A stretch of 64,000 bases of DNA. Origin: Rhodopseudomonas palustris (GTDB lineage Bacteria; Pseudomonadota; Alphaproteobacteria; Rhizobiales; Xanthobacteraceae). Location of the stretch: the NCBI RefSeq assembly GCF_007005445.1, contig NZ_CP041387.1, positions 248,001 through 312,000 on the forward strand, written 5' to 3'. The translations under genes were made by a program, and so were the position numbers. The first letter of the stretch is position 1, and each line of letters starts with the position of its first letter. Shown here piece by piece: positions 1-8,177 of the stretch. The notes under the pieces were generated by a model. The model saw only the letters and a list, made by a program, of their open reading frames with translations. It searched no databases and was not told the origin of the DNA.

Positions 1-769
1 CGGCCATCGTCTGCAGCAGCGGCAGGAAGCGGTCGATCATCTCGCCGGTGGTGATGCGGTCGACATGAGCGCCGATATTGGCGGCGGCGACGATGGCGCC
101 GTCGTAGCGGCGGATCGGCACCGCGACCGAGCGGAAGCCGGGCTCGGCTTCGCGGTCGACCAGCGAGTAACCCTTGGTGCGATCGGCGATGATGGTGGCG
201 ATCACCGTCTGCTTGTCGGTGATGGTCTCTTCGGTCTGCCTGGTCAGCGTCATGCCGTTGATCGTCGCCGTTAGCTCGCTGTTGTCGAGCCGGCTGAGCA
301 GCACGCGGCCGACCGAGGTGCAGAACAGCGGCAGTCGGTAGCCGAGATCGATGCCGGCCGAGAACACCCGCGCCGGGCTGGCGCGCGCCACGAACACCGC
401 GTCATCGCCGTCGAGTATCGCCAGCGAGCAAACTTCCTTGGCGCTGGCCGACACCCGATCCATCAGCGGCTGCAGCACCGCGCTGATCTGGTTCGACGCC
501 AGATAAGCAGACGCCAGCCCGAGCACGCGCGGCGTCAGCGCGAACAGCCGGTCGTCGCTGCTGACGTAGCCGGCGCTCTGCAACGTCAGCAGGACACGTC
601 GCGCGGTCGCGCGCGGCAGATCGCAGGCCTTGGCGACATCGCTCAGCGTCATCGGTCGCTTCTCGGTGCCGAAGGCCTCGATCACCCGCAGTCCACGCGA
701 CAGGCTTTCGATGAACTCGGCGCTCTCGGTCGGCGCATCGTCGGCGGCGGGGCGTTTCAGCTTGGGCAT
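1..769 (-). CDS. IclR-family transcriptional regulator, PcaR/PobR-like (3' end off window)
   Basis: The reverse strand reads from an ATG as a 256-residue open frame that leaves the window without a stop, so only the last residues of an IclR protein are missing. An N-terminal winged helix-turn-helix (about residues 37-70, with MTLSDVAKACDLPRATARR) is followed by the IclR effector domain, including GRVLLSRL and the late RSVAVPIRR segment. The order and spacing resemble the PcaR/PobR/CatR branch that controls aromatic catabolism. It diverges from the Rieske oxygenase operon, and the gap carries two palindromes of the PcaR/PcaU type. I infer that it senses the substrate or product of that operon and also controls itself; the effector is unknown. 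Confidence 0.88.
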   Translation of the reverse strand, partial: MPKLKRPAADDAPTESAEFIESLSRGLRVIEAFGTEKRPMTLSDVAKACDLPRATARRVLLTLQSAGYVSSDDRLFALTPRVLGLASAYLASNQISAVLQPLMDRVSASAKEVCSLAILDGDDAVFVARASPARVFSAGIDLGYRLPLFCTSVGRVLLSRLDNSELTATINGMTLTRQTEETITDKQTVIATIIADRTKGYSLVDREAEPGFRSVAVPIRRYDGAIVAAANIGAHVDRITTGEMIDRFLPLLQTMA

Positions 770-848
770 CGGTGGGTACTTCAGTGTGGGGTTGCTGGCG
801 AGCCCTATGGCGAGTCTCCGCGACCTATGGGCGCTGAGCTATACGATT

Positions 849-863
849 GTTCGTTATACGAAC
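849..863. promoter_or_regulatory. Putative IclR-family operator 1
   Basis: The site reads GTTCGTTATACGAAC, a perfect inverted repeat with 5-base arms; T and A on the outside extend it to 17 bases. It resembles published PcaR/PcaU operators (GTTCGATAATCGCAC type). It lies 80 bases upstream of the IclR start, which suits autoregulation. Confidence 0.6.
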
Positions 864-974
864 ACAAGTTCGCTAATGCTTTGAGCGGGTGCCATCCTCA
901 TAGGCAGCAATCGCGGAGAATTTGCTCTTGCGCGACTTGCTCTTTAGAGGCAGTTTCATTCTAAACGAACGAAT

Positions 975-989
975 GTTCGTCTATCGAAC
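975..989. promoter_or_regulatory. Putative IclR-family operator 2
   Basis: The site reads GTTCGTCTATCGAAC, with the same arms and 5-base spacing as the site 126 bases to the left. A third half-site (CGAAC) lies immediately before it. It is 142 bases upstream of the Rieske oxygenase start and is the better candidate for control of that operon. Confidence 0.6.
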
Positions 990-1130
990 GTTTTGCTGTG
1001 CAGAGCGAATGATGGTCAGGATCAATGTCAGCGGCTATGGCACCCACAAGCTGCTGCGCCCGCCGACCGCGATCGCTTCTGCGCTCACAAAAAGGCAGCC
1101 GCCCGAGGCTGCGCGAAGGAGGCCAACGCC

Positions 1131-2489
1131 ATGATGAGCCAGGAACAGAACGATCTGATCACCCGGGTCGGGCCGGGGACGCCGTGCGGCAAGCTGATGC
1201 GCGCGTACTGGCAGCCGGCTGCCCTCGTCGACGAGCTCGAAGGTGAGCGGCCGATCAAGCCGGTGCGGCTGCTCGGCGAAGACCTCGTGCTGTTCAAGGA
1301 CGAGAACGGGCGCTACGGCCTGATCGATCGCGATTGCCCGCATCGCGGCGCCGATCTCGCCTTCGGGCGGCTGGAGAACGGCGGGCTGCGCTGCGCCTTC
1401 CACGGCTGGCTGTTCGACGTCGACGGCAATTGCACCGACACCCCTGCCGAGCCGGTCGGCTCGCCGCTGTGCAAGAACATCAAGCAACGCGCGTTCCCGG
1501 TGGTCGCCAAGGGAGGCATCCTCTGGGCCTATCTCGGCGCCGGAGAGCCGCCGGCGTTTCCGGAGATCGATTGCTTCGTGGCGCCCGACAGCCACGTGTT
1601 CGCCTTCAAGGGGCTGATGGAGTGCAACTGGCTGCAGGCGCTGGAGGTCGGTATCGATCCGGCGCACGCCTCGTTCCTGCACCGCTTCTTCGAGGATGAG
1701 GACACCTCGCAGGCCTACGGCAAGCAGTTCCGCGGCGCCTCTGCCGGCAGCGATCTGCCGATGACCAAGGTGCTGCGCGAATACGATCGGCCGATCATCA
1801 ATGTCGAACACACCGAATACGGCCTGCGGCTGATCGCGTTGCGCGAGATCGACGACGAGCGCACCCACGTCCGCGTCACCAATCAGCTCTTCCCGCACGG
1901 CTTCGTCATCCCGATGAGCACCGAGATGACGATCACGCAGTGGCACGTCCCGGTCGACGACACCCACTGCTACTGGTACGCGATCTTCACCAGCTACGCG
2001 GCGCCGGTCGACAAGCAGAAGATGCGCGATCAGCGCCTCGAACTCTACGAGCTGCCGGACTACAAGTCGCGCAAGAACAAGACCAACGATTACGGTTTCG
2101 ATCCGCACGAGCAGGCGACCGCGACCTACACCGGCATGGGGCTGGACATCAACGTCCACGACCAGTGGGCGGTGGAGTCGATGGGCGCGATCCAGGACCG
2201 CACCCGCGAGCATCTCGGCCAATCCGACAAGGCGATCATCCAGTATCGCCGGCTGCTGCGCCAGGAGATCGAGAAGGCGGCCTCCGGCGCCAAACCGCTG
2301 CTGGCGCTCGACGAAGCCGGCGCACGCGCGATCCAGGGACCGGCGACGATGGACGGCATCGGCCCGAGCCGCGGCTGGGAAACCTATTGGATGGAGGTCG
2401 ACGTCAAGCGTCGCCGCGGCGCGCCCTGGGCGGCGCCGGTGCCGTCCGAGATCGCCGCCAAGGTTGCGCATCTGACGGCCGCAGAATGA
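1131..2489 (+). CDS. Rieske non-heme iron oxygenase, phthalate-4,5-dioxygenase type
   Basis: This 452-residue oxygenase large subunit should bind a Rieske [2Fe-2S] cluster and a mononuclear iron and insert oxygen into an aromatic or amine substrate. The Rieske ligands are C69, H71, C88 and H91 (CPH then CAFH), and the iron site is D176-P-A-H179-A-S-F-L-H184. The start was chosen at the ATG pair behind AAGGAGG; the frame is open further upstream but has no start signal. The stop overlaps the next ATG as ATGA, so the two genes are translationally coupled. No reductase or ferredoxin gene is visible in the operon, so electrons must come from elsewhere. The family is secure; the substrate is not known. 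Confidence 0.9.
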   Translation: MMSQEQNDLITRVGPGTPCGKLMRAYWQPAALVDELEGERPIKPVRLLGEDLVLFKDENGRYGLIDRDCPHRGADLAFGRLENGGLRCAFHGWLFDVDGNCTDTPAEPVGSPLCKNIKQRAFPVVAKGGILWAYLGAGEPPAFPEIDCFVAPDSHVFAFKGLMECNWLQALEVGIDPAHASFLHRFFEDEDTSQAYGKQFRGASAGSDLPMTKVLREYDRPIINVEHTEYGLRLIALREIDDERTHVRVTNQLFPHGFVIPMSTEMTITQWHVPVDDTHCYWYAIFTSYAAPVDKQKMRDQRLELYELPDYKSRKNKTNDYGFDPHEQATATYTGMGLDINVHDQWAVESMGAIQDRTREHLGQSDKAIIQYRRLLRQEIEKAASGAKPLLALDEAGARAIQGPATMDGIGPSRGWETYWMEVDVKRRRGAPWAAPVPSEIAAKVAHLTAAE

Positions 2490-3946
2490 ACGTGCATCAG
2501 CGATACGCCATGGGCGACAGCCTGGCAGCGAAGCACGGGCTGTGGTCCGAAGAGCAGATCGATGCGGCGGCGCGCGTCCGCCGCATCGCCGAAGAGCAGG
2601 GGCTCGAAACCATCCGGTTCTCGTTTCCCGATCAGCACGGCATCCTGCGCGGCAAGACGCTGGTGGCGTCCGAGGCGCTGAACTGCCTCGACAATGGCGC
2701 CACCATCACCACCACGATGCTGGCCAAAGACACCTCGCACAAGACGGTGTTTCCGGTGTTTCAGGCCGGCGGCGGCTTCGGTATGTCGGAGATGCAGGGC
2801 GGCGCCGACGTCGTCATGCTGCCCGACCCGACCACGTTCCGCGTGTTGCCGTGGGCGCCGACGACCGGCTGGGTGCTGTGCGATCTGTATTTCGCCGACG
2901 GCCGCCCGGTGCAGTTCGCGACCCGCGGGATCTATCGCTCGGTGCTGCAGAAGCTCGCCGACCGCGGCTACGACTACAAGGCGGGGCTCGAGGTCGAATT
3001 CCACGTCTTCAAAGTCGAAGATTCCAAGATGCGGCCGGAGCATGCCGGCCAGCCCGGCGAGCCGCCGGAGGTCAGCCTGCTGTCGCACGGCTATCAGTAT
3101 CTCACCGAGCAGCGCTACGATCAGATGGAGCCGGTGCTCGAACTGATCCGCCGCGACATCGTCGCGCTCGGCCTGCCGCTGCGTTCGATCGAGGTCGAGT
3201 TCGGCCCGAGCCAGTGCGAGTTCACCTTCCAGCCGACGGTCGGCTTGCTGCCGGCCGACCTGATGGTGCTGTTCCGCGCCGCGGTGAAGCAGATCTGCCG
3301 CCGTCACGGTTATCACGCCACTTTCATGTGCCGGCCGCGGATTCCCAACGTGGTGTCGTCGGGCTGGCATCTGCACCAGTCGCTGGTGGCGCGCGACGGC
3401 GGCCGCAACGCCTTCATGTCGGACTCGGACGTGCTATCGGATTTCGGCAGGCACTATCTGGCCGGCCTAATGACGCATGCGCGGGCCGCGACGGTGTTCA
3501 CCACGCCGACCATCAACGGCTACAAGCGCTATCGCTCGTATTCGCTGGCGCCGGATCGGGCGATCTGGGGCCGCGACAATCGTGGGGTGATGTTGCGGGT
3601 GCTCGGCGGGCCGGGCGACAAGGCGACGCGGATCGAGAACCGCGTCGGCGAGCCGGCCGCCAATCCGTATCTCTATATGGCGTCGCAGATCCTGTCCGGC
3701 CTCGACGGCGTCGACCGCGGGCTCGATCCGGGCCCGTCGGCGGATACGCCTTACGAAACCAAGGCGGACCTGCTGCCGAAATCGCTGCGCGAGGCGATCT
3801 TCGCGCTGCGCGACGATCCATTCTTTCGTACCGCGCTGGGCGACGAGTTCGTCGACTATTATACCTTCATCAAGAATGCAGAGATCGAGCGCTTCCAGGC
3901 CGAGGTGACGGAATGGGAACAGCGCGAATATTTCGAAATGTTCTGA
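2486..3946 (+). CDS. Glutamine-synthetase-family ligase (GlnA-like, possible gamma-glutamyl-amine synthetase)
   Basis: The product is 486 residues and carries the glutamine synthetase catalytic fold: EVEF at residue 169, EVEFGPSQCEF from residue 236, HLH at 295-297 (the ATP/metal motif) and the late RSYSLAPDR arginine segment. It lacks the tyrosine-adenylylation region expected of housekeeping GlnA. Homologues in catabolic clusters (aniline AtdA1/TdnQ, isopropylamine IpuC, PuuA) join glutamate to an amine before oxidation. Its coupling to a Rieske oxygenase and a HAAT transporter points to a similar gamma-glutamylation step. A second in-frame ATG lies 24 bases downstream. The catabolic role is inference from context. 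Confidence 0.82.
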   Translation: MNVHQRYAMGDSLAAKHGLWSEEQIDAAARVRRIAEEQGLETIRFSFPDQHGILRGKTLVASEALNCLDNGATITTTMLAKDTSHKTVFPVFQAGGGFGMSEMQGGADVVMLPDPTTFRVLPWAPTTGWVLCDLYFADGRPVQFATRGIYRSVLQKLADRGYDYKAGLEVEFHVFKVEDSKMRPEHAGQPGEPPEVSLLSHGYQYLTEQRYDQMEPVLELIRRDIVALGLPLRSIEVEFGPSQCEFTFQPTVGLLPADLMVLFRAAVKQICRRHGYHATFMCRPRIPNVVSSGWHLHQSLVARDGGRNAFMSDSDVLSDFGRHYLAGLMTHARAATVFTTPTINGYKRYRSYSLAPDRAIWGRDNRGVMLRVLGGPGDKATRIENRVGEPAANPYLYMASQILSGLDGVDRGLDPGPSADTPYETKADLLPKSLREAIFALRDDPFFRTALGDEFVDYYTFIKNAEIERFQAEVTEWEQREYFEMF

Positions 3947-3994
3947 GCATAACCCAACGCAAATAACTGGATCAGGCAGAGGAGAGCGAGACGG

Positions 3995-5170
3995 ATGGTG
4001 AAAAAGTTTGGGTGGCTGTGCGCGGCCGCGGCGATTTCGTTCAGTGTCGGTGCCGCGCAGGCCGATACCATCAAGGTCGGCGTGATCGGCACCATGTCCG
4101 GACCGTATGCGCTGTTCGGCAAGAACTACAAGATGGGTATCGACGCCTGGGTCGCCGAGCATGGCAACAAGGTCGGCGGCCACACCGTCGAGTTCGTCTA
4201 TCGTGACGAAGTCTCGCCGAATCCGGCGCAGTCCAAGGCGCTGGCGCAGGAGCTGATCGTCAAGGAGAAGGTGCAGTATATCGCCGGCCTGTATTTCACG
4301 CCGAACGCGATGGCGGTCGCGCCGCTGCTGCAGGAAGCCAAGGTGCCGATGGTGGTGCTGAACGCCGCGACCTCGTCGATCACCGAGAAGAGCCCGTACA
4401 TCGTCCGCACCTCGTTCACGATGTTCCAGAACACCGTGCCGGCCGCCAAGGTCGCCAAGCAGAAGGGTGCCACCAAGGTCGCGATCGCGGTCAGCGACTA
4501 CGGCCCGGGCATCGACGCCGAAACCGCGTTCAAGAAGACCTTCGAAGGCGAGGGCGGCAAGGTCGTCGAGGCGATCCGCATGCCGCTGTCGACCACCGAC
4601 TTCGGCCCGATCATGCAGCGCATCAAGGATTCCGGCGCCGACATGATCTTCACCTTCCTGCCGGCCGGTCCGCCGACGCTCGGCTTCGTCAAGGCCTATA
4701 TTGACAACGGCCTGAAGGCGGGCGGCGTCAAGCTGATGTCGACCGGCGACGTCGTCACCGAGCCCGATCTGCCGAATATCGGCGAACCCGGCCTCGGCAT
4801 CCTGTCGACCTATCACTACGCGGTGTCGCATGAATCGCCGGAGAACAAGGCGTTCCTCGCCCAGCTTCAGAAGGGCGGCGCCAAGCTCGACGAAATCACC
4901 ATGACGTCGGTCGCCGCCTATGACGGCGCCCGGCTGATTTACAAGATGATCGAGGCGACCGGCGGCAAGCAGGATCCGGAGAAGGCGATCGCGGCGGTCA
5001 AGAACATGCAGTGGACCAGCCCGCGCGGCCCGGTCTCGATCGATCCGGAGACCCGGCACATCACCCAGAACGTCTATCTCCGCGAGGTCGAAAAGGCCGA
5101 CGGCAAGCTGATCAACAAGGAGATCGAGACCTTCAAGGCGCAGCCCGACTGGGGACTGGTTAAGCAGTAA
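3995..5170 (+). CDS. HAAT-family ABC transporter substrate-binding protein
   Basis: The 391-residue product starts with a Sec signal peptide (MVKKFGWLCAAAAIS, cleavage likely after AQA near residue 23). A type I periplasmic binding fold of the LivK/Peripl_BP_6 family follows, beginning TIKVGVIGTMSGPY. A GAGGAGAG ribosome binding site precedes the ATG. It lies 48 bases after the ligase gene with no terminator between, so it is probably in the same operon. It should deliver the operon's substrate to the permease pair downstream. Members of this family bind amino acids, amides, urea or aromatic acids, and the ligand cannot be read from sequence. Confidence 0.9.
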   Translation: MVKKFGWLCAAAAISFSVGAAQADTIKVGVIGTMSGPYALFGKNYKMGIDAWVAEHGNKVGGHTVEFVYRDEVSPNPAQSKALAQELIVKEKVQYIAGLYFTPNAMAVAPLLQEAKVPMVVLNAATSSITEKSPYIVRTSFTMFQNTVPAAKVAKQKGATKVAIAVSDYGPGIDAETAFKKTFEGEGGKVVEAIRMPLSTTDFGPIMQRIKDSGADMIFTFLPAGPPTLGFVKAYIDNGLKAGGVKLMSTGDVVTEPDLPNIGEPGLGILSTYHYAVSHESPENKAFLAQLQKGGAKLDEITMTSVAAYDGARLIYKMIEATGGKQDPEKAIAAVKNMQWTSPRGPVSIDPETRHITQNVYLREVEKADGKLINKEIETFKAQPDWGLVKQ

Positions 5171-5183
5171 GCCGAAACTTTGG

Positions 5184-5221
5184 GCCCTCCGCGCCTGCGT
5201 TCGTGACTTGGCGCGGAGGGC
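5184..5221 (+). terminator. Hairpin terminator or attenuator after binding-protein gene
   Basis: Perfect 12-base arms, GCCCTCCGCGCC and GGCGCGGAGGGC, enclose a 14-base loop and are followed by CTGTTGT. There is no long T-run, so partial termination or mRNA stabilisation is as likely as full termination. Confidence 0.65.
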
Positions 5222-5294
5222 TGTTGTCGACTAGTACGGGGCAGGTGGGCCTAGGATCAGGGTTGGCTTATCGGGACGGCTGCCACAAGCACGA

Positions 5295-5400
5295 CCTCAT
5301 GGTGAGGAGGCGCGAAGCGCCGTCTCGAACCATGGGCCGCCAGCAATGCGTTGCCCCATCCTTCGAGACGCCCGGCATCGCCGGGCTCCTCAGGATGAGG
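5295..5400. repeat. Intergenic palindromic repeat, family A copy 1
   Basis: The element starts CCTCATGGTGAGG and ends CCTCAGGATGAGG. Inside, CGTCTCGAA pairs with TTCGAGACG, so the whole 106 bases can fold into one long hairpin. The same ends and inner arms recur at 35041-35163. Similar elements are common between genes in Bradyrhizobium and Rhodopseudomonas. Confidence 0.8.
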
Positions 5401-5549
5401 ACTCAGTGCAATGTGGAAGCGGCGATAGCGCTTCAATCATTTGGTGAAGCGCTCTAGGACAGCGGCGTCAAAGCGAGAGTCGGGAGTCGGGTTGTGAAGG
5501 CTGTGTTGAATCGATCGATATCGGCAGCGTCCGCGCGAGCGGCAACCTG

Positions 5550-6416
5550 ATGCGGACGATTCTCGGAATCCTGCCGGACGCGCTGGCCTACGGCATGGTG
5601 CTGTTCACGATCTCGATCGGCCTGTCGATCATGATGGGGCTGATGCGGGTTGTGAACCTCGCCCACGGCGCCTTCGCGATGATCGGCGGCTATCTCGCCT
5701 CGTTCGCTCTGGTGTCGCTCGGCGTCTCCTATCCGATCGCGATCCTGATCGCGGTGATCGGCGCCGTGATCATCTCGGTGCCGTTCGAATTCCTGCTGTA
5801 TCGCCGGATCTATCGTCGCTCCGACGAGCTGACCCAGATCCTGCTGACGATCGGCATCACCTTCTTCATCGTCGGAATCGCCAACTATATCTTCGGCCCG
5901 ACCTCGAAGCCGATCCCGCTGCCGGAGGCGCTGCGCGGGCCGTTCGATCTCGGCTTCCGCATGATCCCGGCACATCGGCTGTTCGTGATCGGCTGCGGCG
6001 TCGTCACCGCGGTGGCGCTGTGGCTGATGATCGAAAAGACCGAGTTCGGCGTGCGTCTCCGCGCCGCGGTCGACAACGGCGATATGGCCGAAGCGCTCGG
6101 CATCCGCACCCAGATCGTGTATTCGGCGACCTTCGCGCTGGCTGTCGGACTTGCCGCGTTCGGCGGCGTGGTCGGCGCCGAGCTGCTGCCGGTCGAGCCG
6201 TTCTACGCGTTGCGCTACATGGTGACGTTCCTGGTCGTGGTTTCGGTCGGCGGCGCCGGCTCGGTCACCGGTGCGATGGCGGCCTCGCTGCTGCTCGGCC
6301 TCGCCGACACCACGGGCAAATATCTGGCGCCGGAGTTCGGCGAATTCTTCTTCTATGTCGCGGTGATCGTCATCGTCTATATCTTCCCCCACGGCCTGTT
6401 CGGAAAGGCGCACTAA
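5550..6416 (+). CDS. HAAT ABC transporter permease, LivH type
   Basis: This 288-residue integral membrane protein has eight or so hydrophobic segments and the LivH hallmark NLAHGAFAMIGGYLA near the N terminus, plus the cytoplasmic-loop sequence RAAVDNGDMAEALGI that contacts the ATPase. The ribosome binding site is weak (GAGCGGCAACCTG), consistent with reduced expression behind the upstream hairpin. It is followed after one base by the LivM-type permease. Together they form the membrane channel of the first HAAT importer in the window. Confidence 0.9.
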   Translation: MRTILGILPDALAYGMVLFTISIGLSIMMGLMRVVNLAHGAFAMIGGYLASFALVSLGVSYPIAILIAVIGAVIISVPFEFLLYRRIYRRSDELTQILLTIGITFFIVGIANYIFGPTSKPIPLPEALRGPFDLGFRMIPAHRLFVIGCGVVTAVALWLMIEKTEFGVRLRAAVDNGDMAEALGIRTQIVYSATFALAVGLAAFGGVVGAELLPVEPFYALRYMVTFLVVVSVGGAGSVTGAMAASLLLGLADTTGKYLAPEFGEFFFYVAVIVIVYIFPHGLFGKAH

Positions 6417-6417
6417 G

Positions 6418-7416
6418 ATGGCGACCTTGTCTGTGCCCGCCACACCGACCGCGACCGCCGGTCTGCGCAACGATCTGATCGCCGCGGCGGTGATCGCCGC
6501 GCTCGGCGCAATCGGCTGGTTCGTGTTTCCCGACGATCTCGCCTTTCTGATCCGCGTCATCGGTCTCGCGTTCCTGGTGATCTCGCTCGATCTCGTCACC
6601 GGCTTCTGTGGCGTTGCCACGCTCGGCCATGCGGCGCTGTTCGGCGTCGCCGCCTACGCGGCCGGCAATGCCTGCCTTGCCGGGGTCACCGACCCGATCC
6701 TGATGCTGCTGATCGGCGCCGTCGCCGGCGCCGCGACCGGGCTGATGTCGGGCGTGCTGGTGACGCGCTTCCGCGGCCTGCCGCAACTGGTGCTGTCGAT
6801 CGCGTTCGGCCAGCTCGTCGCGGCGCTCGCCAACAAGCTGTCGTCGATCACCGGCGGCAGCGACGGTCTCGCCGGCATTTCGCCGGGGCCGGTGTTCGGC
6901 ATCTTCAATTTCGATATGTTCGGCCGCACCGGCTACGTGTTCTCGGTGGTGGTTCTGCTGATCACCATGGTGCTGCTGCTGCGGTTCGCGCGTTCGCCCT
7001 TCGCGCTGATGTGCCGCGCCATCAAGGACGATACGCTGCGGACGCGGATGATCGGTGTCTCGGTGTATCCGCGGCTGGTGGTGATGTACTGCGTCGCCGG
7101 CGTCGTCGCCGGTATCGGCGGCGCGCTGACGGCGATCAACACCGGCGTGGTCGGTCTCGACAGCGTCAGCTTCGAGCGTTCGGCCGAAGCGCTGATCATG
7201 CTGATCCTCGGCGGCGCCGGCAATCTGTGGGGCGCGCTGATCGGCGCGATCCTGTTCGAGCTGTTCCACCATTACGTGTCGGCCGCCAGCCCGTTCCACT
7301 GGATGATCCTGATCGGCGTGCTGCTGATCGTGGTGGTGCTGTTCTTCCCCAAGGGCCTGGTCAACGAAGTCACGCGCCGGATCGGCGATTTCAGGCAGGC
7401 GAGGGCGGCGCGATGA
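6418..7416 (+). CDS. HAAT ABC transporter permease, LivM type
   Basis: The product is 332 residues with about nine membrane segments and the LivM signature FCGVATLGHAALFGVAAYA. The coupling loop is CRAIKDDTLRTRMIGVSVY. It starts one base after the LivH-type stop, and its own stop overlaps the following ATPase start as ATGA. It should pair with the preceding permease in the inner membrane. Length and topology are normal for the family. Confidence 0.9.
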   Translation: MATLSVPATPTATAGLRNDLIAAAVIAALGAIGWFVFPDDLAFLIRVIGLAFLVISLDLVTGFCGVATLGHAALFGVAAYAAGNACLAGVTDPILMLLIGAVAGAATGLMSGVLVTRFRGLPQLVLSIAFGQLVAALANKLSSITGGSDGLAGISPGPVFGIFNFDMFGRTGYVFSVVVLLITMVLLLRFARSPFALMCRAIKDDTLRTRMIGVSVYPRLVVMYCVAGVVAGIGGALTAINTGVVGLDSVSFERSAEALIMLILGGAGNLWGALIGAILFELFHHYVSAASPFHWMILIGVLLIVVVLFFPKGLVNEVTRRIGDFRQARAAR

Positions 7417-8177
7417 CGGCCTTGCTCGAAGTCCAGCGCCTGTCGAAATCGTTCGGCGGCCTTCGCGTCACCGACGACGTCTCGTTCACGCTGTCGAGCG
7501 GCGACCGTGTCGCGCTGATCGGCCCGAACGGTGCCGGCAAGACCACGCTGGTCAATCAGCTTTCCGGAGACCTGGCGCCATCGGACGGTCGCATCCTGCT
7601 GGCTGGCGAGGACATCACCACTGCTTCGATCCCGGAACGCGTCCGCGGCGGGCTGGTGCGTACCTTCCAGGTGACGCGGCTGTTCACCAGCCTCACGGTG
7701 GCTGAAAATGTCGCGCTGGCGGTGATGCAGCGCCGCGGCCTGACCAAAAGGATGTTCTCTTCCGTCATCAACAAGGCCGACGTTCGCGACGAATGGCAGG
7801 GCGTGCTCAACCTGCTCGGCATCGGCCATCTGGCGGCGACGCCGGTGACCAAGCTGGCCTACGGTCAGCAGCGGTTGCTCGATCTCGCCATCGGCCTTGC
7901 GATGAAGCCGCGGGTGCTGGTTCTGGACGAGCCCGCGGCCGGCGTGCCGCACGACGAGTCGCCGCGCATTCTCGAAGCGATCGGCCGGATGTCGCCGGAG
8001 ATCGCGATCCTGATGATCGAGCACGACATGGATCTGGTGTTCAAGTTTGCGCGGCGCGTGCTGGTGCTGGCGAACGGCGCGCTGATCTTCGAAGGCACGC
8101 CCGCCGAGGTGAAAGAAAACGACGCCGTCCGTGCGGCCTATCTGGGAAGCTATGCCGATGCCCGCCGCGCGTCTTGA
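7413..8177 (+). CDS. HAAT ABC transporter ATP-binding protein, LivG type
   Basis: The 254-residue ATPase has Walker A GPNGAGKTT, a Q-loop in RTFQVTRLF, the ABC signature variant YGQQRLLDLA, Walker B VLVLDEPAAG and the switch histidine in MIEHDMDLV. The start is the ATG overlapping the LivM stop; earlier starts would lie inside the permease gene in another frame. Its C-terminal extension with EGTPAEV is typical of LivG. It energises uptake together with the LivF-type ATPase that overlaps its 3' end. Confidence 0.91.
   Translation: MTALLEVQRLSKSFGGLRVTDDVSFTLSSGDRVALIGPNGAGKTTLVNQLSGDLAPSDGRILLAGEDITTASIPERVRGGLVRTFQVTRLFTSLTVAENVALAVMQRRGLTKRMFSSVINKADVRDEWQGVLNLLGIGHLAATPVTKLAYGQQRLLDLAIGLAMKPRVLVLDEPAAGVPHDESPRILEAIGRMSPEIAILMIEHDMDLVFKFARRVLVLANGALIFEGTPAEVKENDAVRAAYLGSYADARRAS

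Larger units (their letters stand above)
770..1130. other. Divergent promoter region between IclR regulator and Rieske operon
   Basis: This 361-base gap has no convincing gene. It is more AT-rich than its surroundings and carries two copies of a GTTCG-N5-CGAAC palindrome, listed separately. The open frame that enters it from the Rieske gene has no ribosome binding site until the ATG at 1131, so I treat the gap as regulatory. Confidence 0.7.
5171..5549. other. Gap inside HAAT operon: hairpin plus palindromic repeat
   Basis: The 379 bases between the binding-protein and permease genes hold a strong hairpin directly after the stop and then a long intergenic palindrome, both listed separately. 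No coding frame with plausible composition or ribosome binding site was found. The arrangement probably lowers downstream transcription so that binding protein exceeds membrane components. Confidence 0.65.

Noticed and set aside
1035..2471. Long open frame opposite the Rieske oxygenase gene
   Set aside because: It is an antisense shadow of a GC-rich gene; it has arginine-rich, repetitive composition and no motif, while the plus strand carries the full oxygenase signature.
1131..3946. Naming the first two catabolic genes as aniline dioxygenase components
   Set aside because: The Rieske protein is of phthalate-dioxygenase type, and the amidotransferase, small subunit and reductase of the aniline system are missing.
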